Assembly (NCBI RefSeq): GCF_008122505.1
Contig: NZ_VSSB01000001.1
Span: 2,464,891-2,528,890, forward strand
Direction of reading: 5' to 3'
DNA from: Agromyces mariniharenae
GTDB taxonomy: Bacteria; Actinomycetota; Actinomycetes; Actinomycetales; Microbacteriaceae
Length of the DNA: 64,000 nt
Shown here: in pieces, positions 39,374 through 49,502 of the stretch
How the letters are laid out: the number at the start of each line of letters is the position of its first letter
How positions within the stretch are numbered: the first letter of the stretch is position 1
The notes under the pieces: model-generated
What the model was told of the DNA's origin: nothing
The model's database searches: none
Seen by the model: only the letters and a program-made list of their open reading frames with translations
Made by a program: the position numbers and the translations under genes

Positions 39374-41959
39374 ATGTCGTTCCAACGCCTCCTCGCCGGG
39401 ACGGGCATCACGGCGGTCGTCGCCGCGACGCTCGTCGCCGGTGCGGCGCCGGCGACCGCGGTCGAGGCCCTCACGGCCACGCCCATCGCCACGCCGATCT
39501 CCTCGCTCGTCGTCCCGCCCACGAGCTACCCGTCGCAGCCGCTGCTGCCGACCGTCCCCGACGACCCGACCGACGCCTCCATCGCCCGCGGCGTGACGCC
39601 GTACGACGAGATCGCGCCGTTCCTCAACTCGCTCATGGCGACGAGCGACCGCATCTCGGCGCAGGTCGTCGGGCAGTCGACCCTCGGCCGGGACATCCAC
39701 CTCGTCACCCTGACGGCCAAGGAGTCGCCCGACCAGACGGCCAAGCAGAAGGCCTTCCGCGAGCTCATCAAGGCGGATCCCGACGCCGCGGCGAAGAACC
39801 GGCCGCTGCAGAACCAGTACAAGGTGCCGATCTGGTTCAACGGCAACATCCACGGCAACGAGTGGGAGGGCACCGACGGCATCCTCGACTACATCGAGTA
39901 CCTCGCCACCGCGCCGTGGCCCGAGGTGCGCGACCTGCTGCAGGACTACCGGTTCTACTTCACGGTCACGAACAACCCCGACGGCCGTGCGCTCGGACAG
40001 CGCGCGAACGCCGACGGCTTCGACATCAACCGCGACATGATCACCGGCGCCACGCCGGAGTCCCGCATCGTCCGCGACCTGTCGAGCGTCATCCAGCCGA
40101 CGTTCTTCATCGACCTGCACGGCTACACCAACGTGCTGCAGATCGAGCCGTGCGGTCCGCCCCACGGCGAGAACTACGAGTACGACCTGTTCCTGCCGCA
40201 CGCCTACGCCGCGGCGCTCGAGATCGAGCAGGCCGTCGTCGACGCGAACATCCCGGGCAACACGTACCTCGACCGCGCCACCGGGCAGGTCACGCAGACG
40301 AACACCGGCAACATCCGGATCCCGTATCGCGACATCCGCTCCGGCTGGGACGACTGGCCCCCGATCTTCACGCCGCAGTACGTCGCCTACCAGGGCGCGA
40401 TCACGAACACCGTGGAGCTCCCGCTCGGCCGCACGAACAACCAGCAGACGAACCAGGCCAACTCGAAGGTCAACATCGAGGTCGCCGGCGTCGTGATCGA
40501 GACGGCGGTCGACTACGTGGCCGACCACGCCGAGGCGCTGCTCGCGAACCAGATCGAGATCTTCCGCCGCGGCACGGCCGGCGAGCCGCTCCGCGTCACC
40601 CCGGCCGACGTCGACCCGGCGAGCGTGCCGGCGCCGAACGAGTGGGCCGAGATCTGGGACGAGACCGACGTCTATTCGGCGGAGTTCCCCCGCGCCTACG
40701 TGATCCCGGTCGACGAGACGCAGCGCTCGGTGACGGATGCCGCGACCCTCGTCGACCAGCTCATCGCGAACGGCGTCGAGGTGTCGCGGGCTGCGGGCGA
40801 CTTCACGGCCGGCGGCGTGGACTACGCCGCGGGCTCGTACGTGGTCGACATGCACCAGCCGCTGCGCGGCATGGCGAACGTGCTGCTCGCCGACGGCTCG
40901 GACATCTCGGACCGCGTGCCCGACATGTACGACATCTCCGCGTGGAGCCTCGCGCTCCTCTGGGGCGCCGACGTCGACGCGGTCGGGTCGACCACCGACG
41001 GCCCGCTCGACGTGGTGCTCGAGTCCGTCGCCGAGGCCGCGCCCACGGGGTCGGTGCCGGCGCAGGGTTCGTACCTCGAGCTCGCGACGAGCGGCGTGGC
41101 CGAGTACCAGGCGGTCAACGCCCTCCTCGACGCGGGCATCCCGGTGTCGGCGTTCGAGGACGGCTCGGTCATCCTCGGCCCCGACTCCGCGTCGTACGCC
41201 GCCGCGAGCGACGTGGCCGACGAGTTCGGGGTGGCGTTCACCGCGTCCGACGGCTCGCGCCTCGCCGGCGAGGAGAGCACCGGCCTCGACGAGCTCACCG
41301 TCGCCTACTCGGGCAGCCAGGACGAGCGCATCTCGCTCGGCAAGCTCGGGTTCGACGACCTCAGGCAGGTCACCTCGGCGAACCTCACGAGCGGCCAGGT
41401 GCAGCTCGACGACGTCGACGTGCTCTGGATCGGCGCGAACCTCTCGTTCAACGCCGGCCAGGCGGCCGGGCGCACCGAGGTCGCCGACTACCTCGCGACG
41501 GGCAAGGGCGTCGCGGGCAAGGGCACGGCGATCGCGACCTTCGCGAACACGTTCGGGCTCGTCACCTCGACGGCGACGCAGGGCACCAGTGGCTCGAACG
41601 GCATCGTGTCGGTCGAGAACCCCGACGGCGGCCTGCTGTCGACCTACCCGCAGGACACGGCGTTCGTCTACCCGGCCGTCTGGTACACCGGCCTCGGCGC
41701 GAACGCGGTCGTCGAGCAGCGGTACGCGACCGACGGCACGTTCATCTCGGGCCACTGGGCGGCCACGCAGGCCGGGCGTTCCATCGCGGATGCCGCGGGC
41801 CAGGCGTCGGTCGTCTCGGCCGAGTCGGCCGCGGGGTCGAAGGTGCTCATGTTCGGCACGTCGCTGAACTTCCGCACGCACCCCGTCGGTGGCTTCAGCC
41901 AGATGGCGCGCGGCCTGTTCTGGGCCGGCACCGAGGGCGCCGAGGTGCCCGCACCGTAG
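39374..41959 (+). CDS. Secreted M14-family zinc carboxypeptidase
   Basis: 861-residue exported protein. Signal peptide RLLAGTGITAVVAATLVAGAAPATAVEA. Residues about 75-380 are a peptidase M14 domain: zinc ligands His160 and Glu163 in NIHGNEWEG and His249 in FFIDLHGY, with NNPDGRA and GFDINRDM between. The remaining 450 residues look like repeated beta-domains, including a flavodoxin- or GATase-like part around SYAAASDVADEFGVAF. Probably degrades peptides outside the cell. The ATG at 39374 gives the clean signal peptide. Confidence 0.9.
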   Translation: MSFQRLLAGTGITAVVAATLVAGAAPATAVEALTATPIATPISSLVVPPTSYPSQPLLPTVPDDPTDASIARGVTPYDEIAPFLNSLMATSDRISAQVVGQSTLGRDIHLVTLTAKESPDQTAKQKAFRELIKADPDAAAKNRPLQNQYKVPIWFNGNIHGNEWEGTDGILDYIEYLATAPWPEVRDLLQDYRFYFTVTNNPDGRALGQRANADGFDINRDMITGATPESRIVRDLSSVIQPTFFIDLHGYTNVLQIEPCGPPHGENYEYDLFLPHAYAAALEIEQAVVDANIPGNTYLDRATGQVTQTNTGNIRIPYRDIRSGWDDWPPIFTPQYVAYQGAITNTVELPLGRTNNQQTNQANSKVNIEVAGVVIETAVDYVADHAEALLANQIEIFRRGTAGEPLRVTPADVDPASVPAPNEWAEIWDETDVYSAEFPRAYVIPVDETQRSVTDAATLVDQLIANGVEVSRAAGDFTAGGVDYAAGSYVVDMHQPLRGMANVLLADGSDISDRVPDMYDISAWSLALLWGADVDAVGSTTDGPLDVVLESVAEAAPTGSVPAQGSYLELATSGVAEYQAVNALLDAGIPVSAFEDGSVILGPDSASYAAASDVADEFGVAFTASDGSRLAGEESTGLDELTVAYSGSQDERISLGKLGFDDLRQVTSANLTSGQVQLDDVDVLWIGANLSFNAGQAAGRTEVADYLATGKGVAGKGTAIATFANTFGLVTSTATQGTSGSNGIVSVENPDGGLLSTYPQDTAFVYPAVWYTGLGANAVVEQRYATDGTFISGHWAATQAGRSIADAAGQASVVSAESAAGSKVLMFGTSLNFRTHPVGGFSQMARGLFWAGTEGAEVPAP

Positions 41960-41978
41960 TCGGCGGATGCCGCAGCAC

Positions 41979-42009
41979 GGCGCCGGTCGGGGAGCTCCCG
42001 GCCGGCGCC
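41979..42009. terminator. Bidirectional terminator hairpin
   Basis: GGCGCCGG...CCGGCGCC stem with an inner CGGG/CCCG part between two convergent genes (M14 peptidase and the GT-C protein). No T run. Confidence 0.55.
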
Positions 42010-42015
42010 GTCGCG

Positions 42016-43647
42016 TCAGTCGCTGTCGGTCGTCTCGGCATCGGCGCACTCGATCCGGTACACGTACAGCGCGCCGAACCGGTCGTGCTCGCTCGAGCGG
42101 GCGTCGGCCAGGCATGCGGCGAGCGACGGCTCGAGCGTCGCATCGACCCCCGGGTCGAGCGGCTGCACCAGGCCGACCAGCCAGACCGTCTCGCCCACGC
42201 CGGCCGCGCCGGCGTCCGCGGAGCTCCGAAGCGGGTCGGTGCTCGTGATGCGACGGACGTCGAGCGGTGGTTGGCCGCCCTCGGGCTGGCGATCGAACAC
42301 GTCGCCGAGCTGCTCCGGGTCGGCGGCGGACTCCGCGAAGCCGTAGGCCACACCGCCCTCGTAGTAGCGCTGCTGCAGCACGAGCAGGTCGCCGGGCGCG
42401 GCCCCGCGTTCGACCACGCCGACGGCGGCGGGGAAGTCGTCGGCGGCCGGCGGCAGGTCCCACAGCCGCTCCACGGCGAGGGCCACCGAGCCGGCGAACA
42501 GGACCCCGGCGAGGATGCCGGCGCCCAGCGCCAGGCCGCGCCGCGCCGTCTGCGCGGCATGGACGGCCGCCGCCACCACGAGTGCTGCGCCGAGCGCCGA
42601 CCAGGTCATGTAGCGCTCCGCGAGGATCGGCGTCACGAGCCACGATGCACCGAGCAGCAGGGTCCACGGCACGAACGCGAGGGAGCCGGCGAGCACGACG
42701 GGCCGGATTCGCGCGATCTCCGTCGCGGCCGGCTCGGCCGGCGCGGCGCGGCGGGCCTCGGCGGGTCGAGACGCCGCGAGGATCGCCACCGCGAGGGCCG
42801 CAGCGAGCGCGAGGAGCGCGAGCCCGTCGAAGAGCGCCTCCCGGTGGGGCGACACCCCGGCCGCTCGCGCCAGGTCGGAGAGCGCGGACCGGAATGTCGG
42901 GTCGGACATCCAGCCCAGCTGGCCGCGCTGCCCGAGCCCCGGGACGAGCAGCGCGACGGCCACGGCGACGGCCGGGGCGGTCGTACCGCACCACCACGCG
43001 AGTGCCGGCGCCCGCCCCGCCGGCGGGCGTCGGCGGCCAACGAGCAGCAGGGCGGTCAGCAGCACCGCGATGAGGGCGAGCACGTGCATGGCGACCGCGG
43101 CCGACGCTGCGACCGCGTACGCGATCCACGCCCGCCGGCGCCCCGTGCTCGCGGCGAGGTCGGCGGTGAGCACCGCGAGCGCGACGAACAGCACCGCCAA
43201 CGCGTACGGACGAGCCTGGACCGCCGCCGTGAGCGCCGCGCCGTTGCAGGCGAAGGCGAGGCCCGCGGATGCCGCGGCGAGCGGCCCCCACCACCGCAGC
43301 GCCACCAGTGCCACGACCGAGGCCGTGAGCGCGAACGCCGCGAGCGAGAGCGCCCGGAGCCCGGTCCCGTGGCCCAGCACGGGCGACGTCGCGTGCGCGA
43401 GCAGGTAGTACGGCCCCGTCACGGCGTCGACGTGCGCCAAGGCCGACATCAGGTCTCCGAGCGGAAGCTGCGCGAACAACGCCGTCGCGTACTCGTCGCG
43501 CCACAACGGCAGGCGCAGGGAGCGCTGGAGGCCGAGCGCCAAGGCCACGACGGCGGGCACGACGACTGCCGCCCAGCCCAGGGCGCGCTGCCCTGCCCTC
43601 GTCGCCCGCGCGTCGGATGGCGCGCGGTCCACGACCGCCCGGCTCAC
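42016..43647 (-). CDS. GT-C type glycosyltransferase-like membrane protein
   Basis: 543 residues with about 11-12 membrane helices. The first extracytoplasmic loop has LPLWRDEYATALFAQLPLGDL, the acidic DE motif of GT39-like, polyprenyl-phosphate-sugar-dependent glycosyltransferases. AHVDAVTGPYYLLAHATSPVLG and VQARPYALAVLFVALAVL support this. A soluble C-terminal domain of about 140 residues follows. Acceptor unknown, probably a wall or surface glycan. GTG start overlaps the pirin stop by 4 bp. Confidence 0.8.
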   Translation of the reverse strand: MSRAVVDRAPSDARATRAGQRALGWAAVVVPAVVALALGLQRSLRLPLWRDEYATALFAQLPLGDLMSALAHVDAVTGPYYLLAHATSPVLGHGTGLRALSLAAFALTASVVALVALRWWGPLAAASAGLAFACNGAALTAAVQARPYALAVLFVALAVLTADLAASTGRRRAWIAYAVAASAAVAMHVLALIAVLLTALLLVGRRRPPAGRAPALAWWCGTTAPAVAVAVALLVPGLGQRGQLGWMSDPTFRSALSDLARAAGVSPHREALFDGLALLALAAALAVAILAASRPAEARRAAPAEPAATEIARIRPVVLAGSLAFVPWTLLLGASWLVTPILAERYMTWSALGAALVVAAAVHAAQTARRGLALGAGILAGVLFAGSVALAVERLWDLPPAADDFPAAVGVVERGAAPGDLLVLQQRYYEGGVAYGFAESAADPEQLGDVFDRQPEGGQPPLDVRRITSTDPLRSSADAGAAGVGETVWLVGLVQPLDPGVDATLEPSLAACLADARSSEHDRFGALYVYRIECADAETTDSD

Positions 43648-44639
43648 GAACGGGGTTTCAGCCGTACGGTCGGCAGCTCGGGCGCCGGGAGGGGCGAGCC
43701 GTCGTACCCCTGCACCGTGCCGAACCGGCCGTCGGGGTTGTCGCGACCGATGACGTCGGCCTGCCACTGCCGGCGGAAGTCGACGATCTCGTCGTGCGAG
43801 CGGCCGATGAAGTTCCACCACATCACGATGGGTTCGCCGAACGGCACGCCGCCGAGCAGCAGCACGCGCGCGGGCGCGTCGCCCGCGGCGAGCTCGAGCC
43901 GACGGCGACCGGGCTCCACGTACGCGAGCTCCGACCGTTCGACGTCGGTCGCGGCATCCGCACCCTCGACCCGGATCGACACCGGCCCCGCGTCGACGAG
44001 CACGCCGTGCTCGAAGGTCGGCTCGAGGTCGAGGCGCACGCGCCCGCCCGCCGGGAGGTCGACCTGCGCGCCGAGGAGCTCGGAGAAGACGGTGACGTCG
44101 GCGTCGAGGCCGGCGAGCGAGCCGACGAAGACCCGCACGGTCGCGTCGTCGACGGCCGTCGTCTGGGTCTCGGCGTGCTCGAAGAACGGGCCGATGTGGC
44201 GGGACGCCTCGGGCAGCGCCACCCAGAGCTGGACGCCGTGCAGCGTGGTGGTGCCCGGCGTCGACACCTCGGAATGGGAGATGCCACGACCCGCGGTCAT
44301 GAGGTTCACGCCGCCGGGCCGCACGAGCTCGTGGCTGCCGGCGCTGTCGCGGTGCTCGATCTCGCCCTCGAACAGCCAGCTCACGGTCTGCAGCCCGGTG
44401 TGCGGATGCGGCGGCACGACCATGCCCCCGGACTCCGCGACGTCGTCGGGGCCGTAGTGATCGGCGAAGCACCACGCGCCGATGGTCGTGCGGCCGCGCT
44501 GCGGGAGGGTGCGGCGCACGTTCATCGCACGAGGACCGCCGAGCGGCACGTCGCGCGGCGCGAGCACCTGCACGACCGGGCCGACCGGCTCGTCGGGCGG
44601 GCACAGCAGCTCCACCGGGTCGCGCTCGAGGTTGCTCAT
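43644..44639 (-). CDS. Pirin-family bicupin protein
   Basis: 331-residue double-cupin protein. VVPPHPHTGLQTVSWLFEGEIEHRDSAGS holds the pirin metal-binding histidines, and AGRGISHSE the following His/Glu. Bacterial pirins bind iron; some have quercetinase-like activity and others modulate metabolism, so no single role can be given. First gene of a two-gene minus-strand unit with the GT-C protein. Confidence 0.9.
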   Translation of the reverse strand: MSNLERDPVELLCPPDEPVGPVVQVLAPRDVPLGGPRAMNVRRTLPQRGRTTIGAWCFADHYGPDDVAESGGMVVPPHPHTGLQTVSWLFEGEIEHRDSAGSHELVRPGGVNLMTAGRGISHSEVSTPGTTTLHGVQLWVALPEASRHIGPFFEHAETQTTAVDDATVRVFVGSLAGLDADVTVFSELLGAQVDLPAGGRVRLDLEPTFEHGVLVDAGPVSIRVEGADAATDVERSELAYVEPGRRRLELAAGDAPARVLLLGGVPFGEPIVMWWNFIGRSHDEIVDFRRQWQADVIGRDNPDGRFGTVQGYDGSPLPAPELPTVRLKPRS

Positions 44640-44737
44640 GTCGGCATGCTACCCGCGCCCCGCGGCGCCGGACCCGCCCCGAGACGAAGTCCCGTCGTTA
44701 CCGCCGATTCGAGCCCTCCGCCCGCTAGCATGGCGGC

Positions 44738-45241
44738 ATGGCTCCCTCCGTGCGTCTTCGTCGGGTCGGTTTCGCAGCAGTGGCGCTCGCGTCCGTGTTC
44801 CTGCTCTCGGCGTGCAACCCGTCGGGCAACGCCGCCGAGAACTTCTCCGGCCTGCCGGTCGCCTCCGAGGCCGAGCCCATCGACGTCGATCCCGAGTCGG
44901 GCGGCGAGACCGACGACGTCTCCGAGGAGGAGCTCGAGGGGCCGACGTTCGAGGAGTCCGACGAGCCGCAGGTCGCGTGGTGGGAGCAGGGCGGCCAGAT
45001 CGCCCTCGTCATCTACGGCAGCTCGAGCTGCCCGACGGTCGGCAAGGAGATCCGCGTGCTCGAGCCGGCCGGCGAGGGCAACCGCGTCGCCATCGACCTC
45101 GTGCAGCGCCCCGAAGACGAGATCTGCACCATGGACTTCGTGCCGCACTCCACGATCTTCTGGACCCCGGTCGAGGTGACCACCACCGAGCCGCTCATCG
45201 TCGAGGTGGCGGGCTACGAGGTCGAGGTCCCGATCAAGTAG
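44738..45241 (+). CDS. Predicted lipoprotein, function unknown
   Basis: 167 residues. Signal ends in lipobox LLSAC (Cys near residue 27), then an acidic disordered linker (about 40-75) and a small beta-rich domain with two cysteines (SSSCPTVG and DEICTMDF) that may form a disulfide. No family recognised. The last 8 bp overlap the convergent XRE gene. Confidence 0.8.
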   Translation: MAPSVRLRRVGFAAVALASVFLLSACNPSGNAAENFSGLPVASEAEPIDVDPESGGETDDVSEEELEGPTFEESDEPQVAWWEQGGQIALVIYGSSSCPTVGKEIRVLEPAGEGNRVAIDLVQRPEDEICTMDFVPHSTIFWTPVEVTTTEPLIVEVAGYEVEVPIK

Positions 45242-45482
45242 GGCTCGACCCCCGCGGCCGCAGCACGAGCAGCTCCCCGACCTCGCAGTCGAGCGCCCGG
45301 CAGATCGCCTGCAGCGTCGAGAAGCGGATGGCCCTCGCGCGATCGTTCTTCAGCACGCTGAGATTCACGAGGCTCACGCCGACCAGTTCGCTGAGCCGCG
45401 TGAGCGTCATGTCGCGGGCCTCGAGCAGCTCGTCGAGCCGGCAGTGCAGGTCGGATGCGTCGTCGGGCTCGGCCGGCGCCAT
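45234..45482 (-). CDS. Small XRE/Cro-CI-type regulator
   Basis: 82-residue helix-turn-helix protein: MTLTRLSELVGVSLVNLSVLKNDRARAIRFSTLQAICRALDCEVGELL matches the YozG-like group that is almost always paired with a DUF2975 membrane protein, here directly upstream with a TGATG overlap. Probably autoregulates through the repeats at 46124-46155. Confidence 0.9.
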   Translation of the reverse strand: MAPAEPDDASDLHCRLDELLEARDMTLTRLSELVGVSLVNLSVLKNDRARAIRFSTLQAICRALDCEVGELLVLRPRGSSPT

Positions 45483-46108
45483 CAGACGAGTCCCTCCGTG
45501 TCGCGCTGCAGTCGCTCGCCGATCGAGAAGACCGTGCTCATCATGGCGACGACGAATGCCGCGAGGACCAGCGTGAACGGGTCCACCGACATGATGACGT
45601 TGTCGAACGTGCGATCGCTGATGGCGGCGAATCCGCCGTTCGCCGCCATGTTGCCGAAGAACGGGACCGCGACGTACCCGAGCAGTCCGACGATGCCTGC
45701 AGTGGCGACCAGGGCGGTGTTGGTGCGCGAGAAGGCGACGCCGCGGGCGAGGTTCCGGCTGAGCCAGATGAGGGCCGTGACGACCGTGACCACGGTCGCC
45801 ACCAGCAGCACCTGCTGGATGACGATCGCCCAGAGCGCGGCGATCGGGAGCTCGGGCACCGTGAGCCACGCCTCCTCGAGTGCGACGGCCACCGGCGCGC
45901 CGTCGGGTCCGATCGGCGCCTCCGCGGGGGTGCCGGCGAACACGGCGAGCACGGCGACGTCGTGATTCGGCAGCACGTCGATGATGCGCGCGACGGCCGA
46001 CCAGGCGACCCAGACGGCGATGGCCGCGCCGGCGGCGATGAACAGCCAGAGGCTGACCGCGTCAGCGCGCTTGACGAACGGGCCGGGGGTCGTGATGGTC
46101 GCCTGCAT
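45482..46108 (-). CDS. DUF2975 membrane protein
   Basis: 208 residues with four helices (about 17-38, 88-108, 125-150 and 170-195). SRNLARGVAFSRTNTALVATAGIVGLLG is the DUF2975 core. Together with the overlapping XRE gene it forms a widespread two-gene module of unknown function. ATG at 46108, 15 bp from a perfect 16-bp tandem duplication that is a likely operator. Confidence 0.88.
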   Translation of the reverse strand: MQATITTPGPFVKRADAVSLWLFIAAGAAIAVWVAWSAVARIIDVLPNHDVAVLAVFAGTPAEAPIGPDGAPVAVALEEAWLTVPELPIAALWAIVIQQVLLVATVVTVVTALIWLSRNLARGVAFSRTNTALVATAGIVGLLGYVAVPFFGNMAANGGFAAISDRTFDNVIMSVDPFTLVLAAFVVAMMSTVFSIGERLQRDTEGLV

Positions 46109-46123
46109 TTCCAGATCCGATCC

Positions 46124-46155
46124 TAACGATAAACGATAATAACGATAAACGATAA
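46124..46155. promoter_or_regulatory. Two perfect 16-bp direct repeats, probable operator of the DUF2975/XRE pair
   Basis: TAACGATAAACGATAA occurs twice head to tail (46124-46139, 46140-46155); each half contains ACGATAA twice, so four half-sites are spaced 7 and 9 bp. This is the most AT-rich segment in this part of the window and lies 16-47 bp upstream of the DUF2975 ATG. Confidence 0.8.
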
Positions 46156-46340
46156 CTTAGGGATGCCGGGTCACGCTGTCAAGGGCGGGGGTCGCGTCGC
46201 GGCATCCGTCATCGCGACGCCTGTCGGGTCCCGTAACGGCGCTGCGCCCACGGCGAACATCCGCCCGCGCGGCATCCGCGGTGTCTACGCTCGTTGTATC
46301 GGAGCCCCCTACCTGAAGCCGGCGCCGTGAGGAGTTGAGG

Positions 46341-48869
46341 ATGTTCGAGAGATTCACCGACCGAGCCCGCCGTGTCGTCGTCCTGGCCCAAGAAGAGGCC
46401 AAGATGCTGAACCACAACTACATCGGCACGGAGCACATCCTGCTCGGGCTCATCCACGAGGGTGAGGGCGTCGCAGCGAAGGCGCTCGAGTCGCTCGGCA
46501 TCTCGCTCGACGCGGTGCGCGAGCAGGTGCAGGACATCATCGGGCAGGGCCAGCAGCAGCCGACGGGCCACATCCCGTTCACGCCGCGCGCCAAGAAGGT
46601 GCTCGAGCTGTCGCTGCGCGAGGCGCTGCAGCTCGGCCACAACTACATCGGAACCGAGCACATCCTGCTCGGCCTCATCCGCGAGGGCGAGGGCGTCGCC
46701 GCCCAGGTGCTCGTGAAGCTGGGCGCCGACCTCAACCGGGTGCGCCAGCAGGTCATCCAGCTCCTCTCGGGCTACCAGGGCAAGGAGCAGGTGCAGGTCG
46801 GCGCGAACGACCAGGCCCAGCCCCAGGGCGGCTCGCAGATCCTCGACCAGTTCGGCCGCAACCTCACGCAGGCCGCGCGCGAGTCCAAGCTCGACCCGGT
46901 CATCGGCCGCGAGAAGGAGATCGAGCGCGTCATGCAGATCCTCTCGCGCCGCTCGAAGAACAACCCCGTGCTGATCGGCGAGCCCGGCGTCGGCAAGACC
47001 GCCGTCGTCGAGGGCCTCGCGCAGGCGATCGTGAAGAACGAGGTCCCCGAGACGCTGAAGGACAAGCAGCTCTACTCGCTCGACCTCGGCTCGCTCATCG
47101 CCGGCAGCCGCTACCGCGGCGACTTCGAGGAGCGCCTGAAGAAGGTCACCAAGGAGATCCGCACGCGCGGCGACATCATCGTCTTCATCGACGAGATCCA
47201 CACCCTCGTGGGTGCGGGTGCCGCCGAGGGCGCGATCGACGCGGCCTCGATCCTCAAGCCGCTGCTCGCCCGCGGCGAGCTGCAGACCATCGGCGCCACG
47301 ACGCTCGACGAGTACCGCAAGCACTTCGAGAAGGATGCCGCGCTCGAGCGCCGCTTCCAGCCGATCCAGGTGCAGGAGCCCTCGCTGCCGCACGCGATCA
47401 ACATCCTGAAGGGCCTTCGCGACCGCTACGAGGCGCACCACAAGGTCTCGATCACCGACGGCGCGATCGTCGCGGCGGCGAACCTCGCCGACCGCTACAT
47501 CAGCGACCGCTTCCTGCCCGACAAGGCCATCGACCTGATCGACGAGGCCGGCGCCCGCCTGCGCCTGTCGATCCTGTCGTCGCCGCCCGAGCTGCGCGAG
47601 TTCGACGAGAAGATCGCCGTGGTGCGCGCCGCGAAGGAGACCGCGATCGAGGAGCAGGACTTCGAGAAGGCCGCCTCGCTGCGCGACGAGGAGAAGCAGC
47701 TGCTCGGTGAGCGCCTGCGCCTCGAGAAGCAGTGGAAGTCGGGCGACGTCAAGACCACCGCGGTCGTCGACGAGGGCCTGATCGCCGAGGTGCTCGCGCA
47801 GGCCACCGGCATCCCCGTCTTCAAGCTGACGGAGGAGGAGTCGAGCCGGCTCGTCTTCATGGAGAAGGCACTGCACGAGCGCGTCATCGGCCAGGAGGAG
47901 GCGATCTCCGCCCTGTCGAAGACCATCCGCCGCACGCGCGCCGGCCTCAAGGACCCGAAGCGCCCCTCGGGCTCGTTCATCTTCGCCGGCCCCACGGGCG
48001 TCGGCAAGACCGAGCTCGCCAAGGCGCTCGCCGAGTTCCTGTTCGACGACGAGGCGGCGATGATCTCGCTCGACATGTCGGAGTACGGCGAGAAGCACAC
48101 CGTCTCGCGGCTGTTCGGCGCCCCTCCCGGCTTCGTCGGCTTCGAGGAGGGCGGCCAGCTCACCGAGAAGGTGCGCCGCAAGCCGTTCTCGGTCGTGCTC
48201 TTCGACGAGATCGAGAAGGCCCACCCCGACATCTTCAACTCGCTCCTCCAGATCCTCGAGGAGGGCCGCCTGACCGACGGCCAGGGTCGCGTGGTGGACT
48301 TCAAGAACACCGTGATCATCATGACCACGAACCTCGGCACGAAGGACATCTCGACCGGCCCCGTCGGCTTCCAGCTCGAGGGCGACCCCCGCACGGGCTA
48401 CGACCTCATGCGCGGCAAGGTGAACGAGGAGCTGAAGAAGCACTTCAAGCCCGAGTTCCTGAACCGCGTCGACGAGATCATCGTGTTCCCGCAGCTCACC
48501 AAGGAGGAGCTGCTGCAGATCGTCGACCTGTTCATCAAGCGCCTCGGCGACCGCATGCTCGACCGCGACATGACGGTGGAGCTCACGCTCGCCGCCAAGG
48601 AGCGCCTCATCGAGGTCGGCTTCGACCCGGCGCTCGGCGCCCGGCCGCTGCGCCGCGCGGTGCAGCACGAGGTGGAGGACCGCCTGTCGGAGAAGATCCT
48701 GCACGGCGAGCTCAACTCGGGCGACCACGTGCTGGTCGACTACCGCGACGGCGAGTTCGTGATGACCACGACGCAGCGGGCCCTGCCCGTCGGCGTGGGC
48801 GTGAACTCCAGCGCCGCGATCGGCACGGGTCCCGTGAGCCCCGACCTGGCGGCCGCCTCGGGCGACTGA
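46341..48869 (+). CDS. clpC: ATP-dependent Clp protease ATPase ClpC
   Basis: 842-residue Hsp100 unfoldase that feeds proteins to ClpP. Two Clp_N repeats ([15 protein letters not shown] and [15 protein letters not shown]), Walker A GEPGVGKT in the first AAA module, a UVR-type motif in the middle domain ([18 protein letters not shown]), and GPTGVGKTE in the second AAA module. The ATG at 46341 follows GAGGAGTTGAGG. It stands alone, transcribed right, and ends 11 bp before a long palindromic terminator. Confidence 0.97.
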   Translation: MFERFTDRARRVVVLAQEEAKMLNHNYIGTEHILLGLIHEGEGVAAKALESLGISLDAVREQVQDIIGQGQQQPTGHIPFTPRAKKVLELSLREALQLGHNYIGTEHILLGLIREGEGVAAQVLVKLGADLNRVRQQVIQLLSGYQGKEQVQVGANDQAQPQGGSQILDQFGRNLTQAARESKLDPVIGREKEIERVMQILSRRSKNNPVLIGEPGVGKTAVVEGLAQAIVKNEVPETLKDKQLYSLDLGSLIAGSRYRGDFEERLKKVTKEIRTRGDIIVFIDEIHTLVGAGAAEGAIDAASILKPLLARGELQTIGATTLDEYRKHFEKDAALERRFQPIQVQEPSLPHAINILKGLRDRYEAHHKVSITDGAIVAAANLADRYISDRFLPDKAIDLIDEAGARLRLSILSSPPELREFDEKIAVVRAAKETAIEEQDFEKAASLRDEEKQLLGERLRLEKQWKSGDVKTTAVVDEGLIAEVLAQATGIPVFKLTEEESSRLVFMEKALHERVIGQEEAISALSKTIRRTRAGLKDPKRPSGSFIFAGPTGVGKTELAKALAEFLFDDEAAMISLDMSEYGEKHTVSRLFGAPPGFVGFEEGGQLTEKVRRKPFSVVLFDEIEKAHPDIFNSLLQILEEGRLTDGQGRVVDFKNTVIIMTTNLGTKDISTGPVGFQLEGDPRTGYDLMRGKVNEELKKHFKPEFLNRVDEIIVFPQLTKEELLQIVDLFIKRLGDRMLDRDMTVELTLAAKERLIEVGFDPALGARPLRRAVQHEVEDRLSEKILHGELNSGDHVLVDYRDGEFVMTTTQRALPVGVGVNSSAAIGTGPVSPDLAAASGD

Positions 48870-48880
48870 CCGACTGACAC

Positions 48881-48914
48881 GAAGAGGGCGGATGCCGCGG
48901 CATCCGCCCTCTTC
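48881..48914. terminator. Terminator after clpC: perfect 34-bp palindrome
   Basis: GAAGAGGGCGGATGCCG followed at once by its reverse complement, so 17-bp arms with no spacer beyond the turn. The centre is GGATGCCGCGGCATCC, the word that is over-represented throughout the window. Confidence 0.85.
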
Positions 48915-48935
48915 GCATGCGCCTACGATGATCGG

Positions 48936-49439
48936 ATGACCGACTACACGGTGCGCCGGGCGCGCACCAGCGACGTGCCGAAGATCCTCGCGCTGGTGGA
49001 GCCGCTCGTCGCCCGACGCATCCTGCTCGGCAAGGAGCGCGTCGACCTCTACGGGTCGGTCCAGGAGTTCCGCGTCGCGGAGACCGACGGCGGGCGACTC
49101 ATCGGCGCCGGAGCGCTGCACGTGATGTGGGAGGACCTCGGCGAGGTCCGCACGCTCGCCGTCGACGACGCGTGGCTCGGCCACGGCGTCGGCCACGCCC
49201 TGCTGGCGGCGCTCGAGCAGGACGCCCGCGAGCTCGGCCTGAGCCGCCTGTTCTGCCTCACGTTCGAGGTGGAGTTCTTCGGCCGCCACGGCTTCGAGGA
49301 CATGGGCGCCGAGACGGTCGATCCCGAGGTGTACGGCGAGCTCGTGCGATCCCACGACGAGGGCGTCGCCGAGTTCCTCGACCTCGCCCGGGTGAAGCAG
49401 AACACGCTCGGCAACACCCGCATGCTGAAGCGCTTCTGA
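48936..49439 (+). CDS. Amino-acid N-acetyltransferase (GNAT)
   Basis: 167-residue GNAT enzyme resembling the short N-acetylglutamate synthases of actinobacteria. VRRARTSDVPKILALVEPLVARRILLGKERVDLYGSVQEF and LAVDDAWLGHGVGHALLAALEQDARELGL (acetyl-CoA loop), then FCLTFEVEFFGRHGFE. It probably makes N-acetylglutamate for arginine synthesis; no arginine genes are beside it. Starts 22 bp after the clpC terminator. Confidence 0.85.
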   Translation: MTDYTVRRARTSDVPKILALVEPLVARRILLGKERVDLYGSVQEFRVAETDGGRLIGAGALHVMWEDLGEVRTLAVDDAWLGHGVGHALLAALEQDARELGLSRLFCLTFEVEFFGRHGFEDMGAETVDPEVYGELVRSHDEGVAEFLDLARVKQNTLGNTRMLKRF

Positions 49440-49502
49440 GCAGGCGCCCGGCGCGCCGCGAGGCTGCAGGGACGAACGGCCCGGCGGTCGTACCCTGTGG
49501 GC

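Noticed and set aside
39173..43504. Very long minus-strand open frame (1,443 codons) opposite the M14 peptidase
   Set aside because: It is antisense to a gene with a signal peptide and zinc motifs, and its translation is Arg/Gly/Val-rich without domains, a typical shadow in GC-rich DNA.
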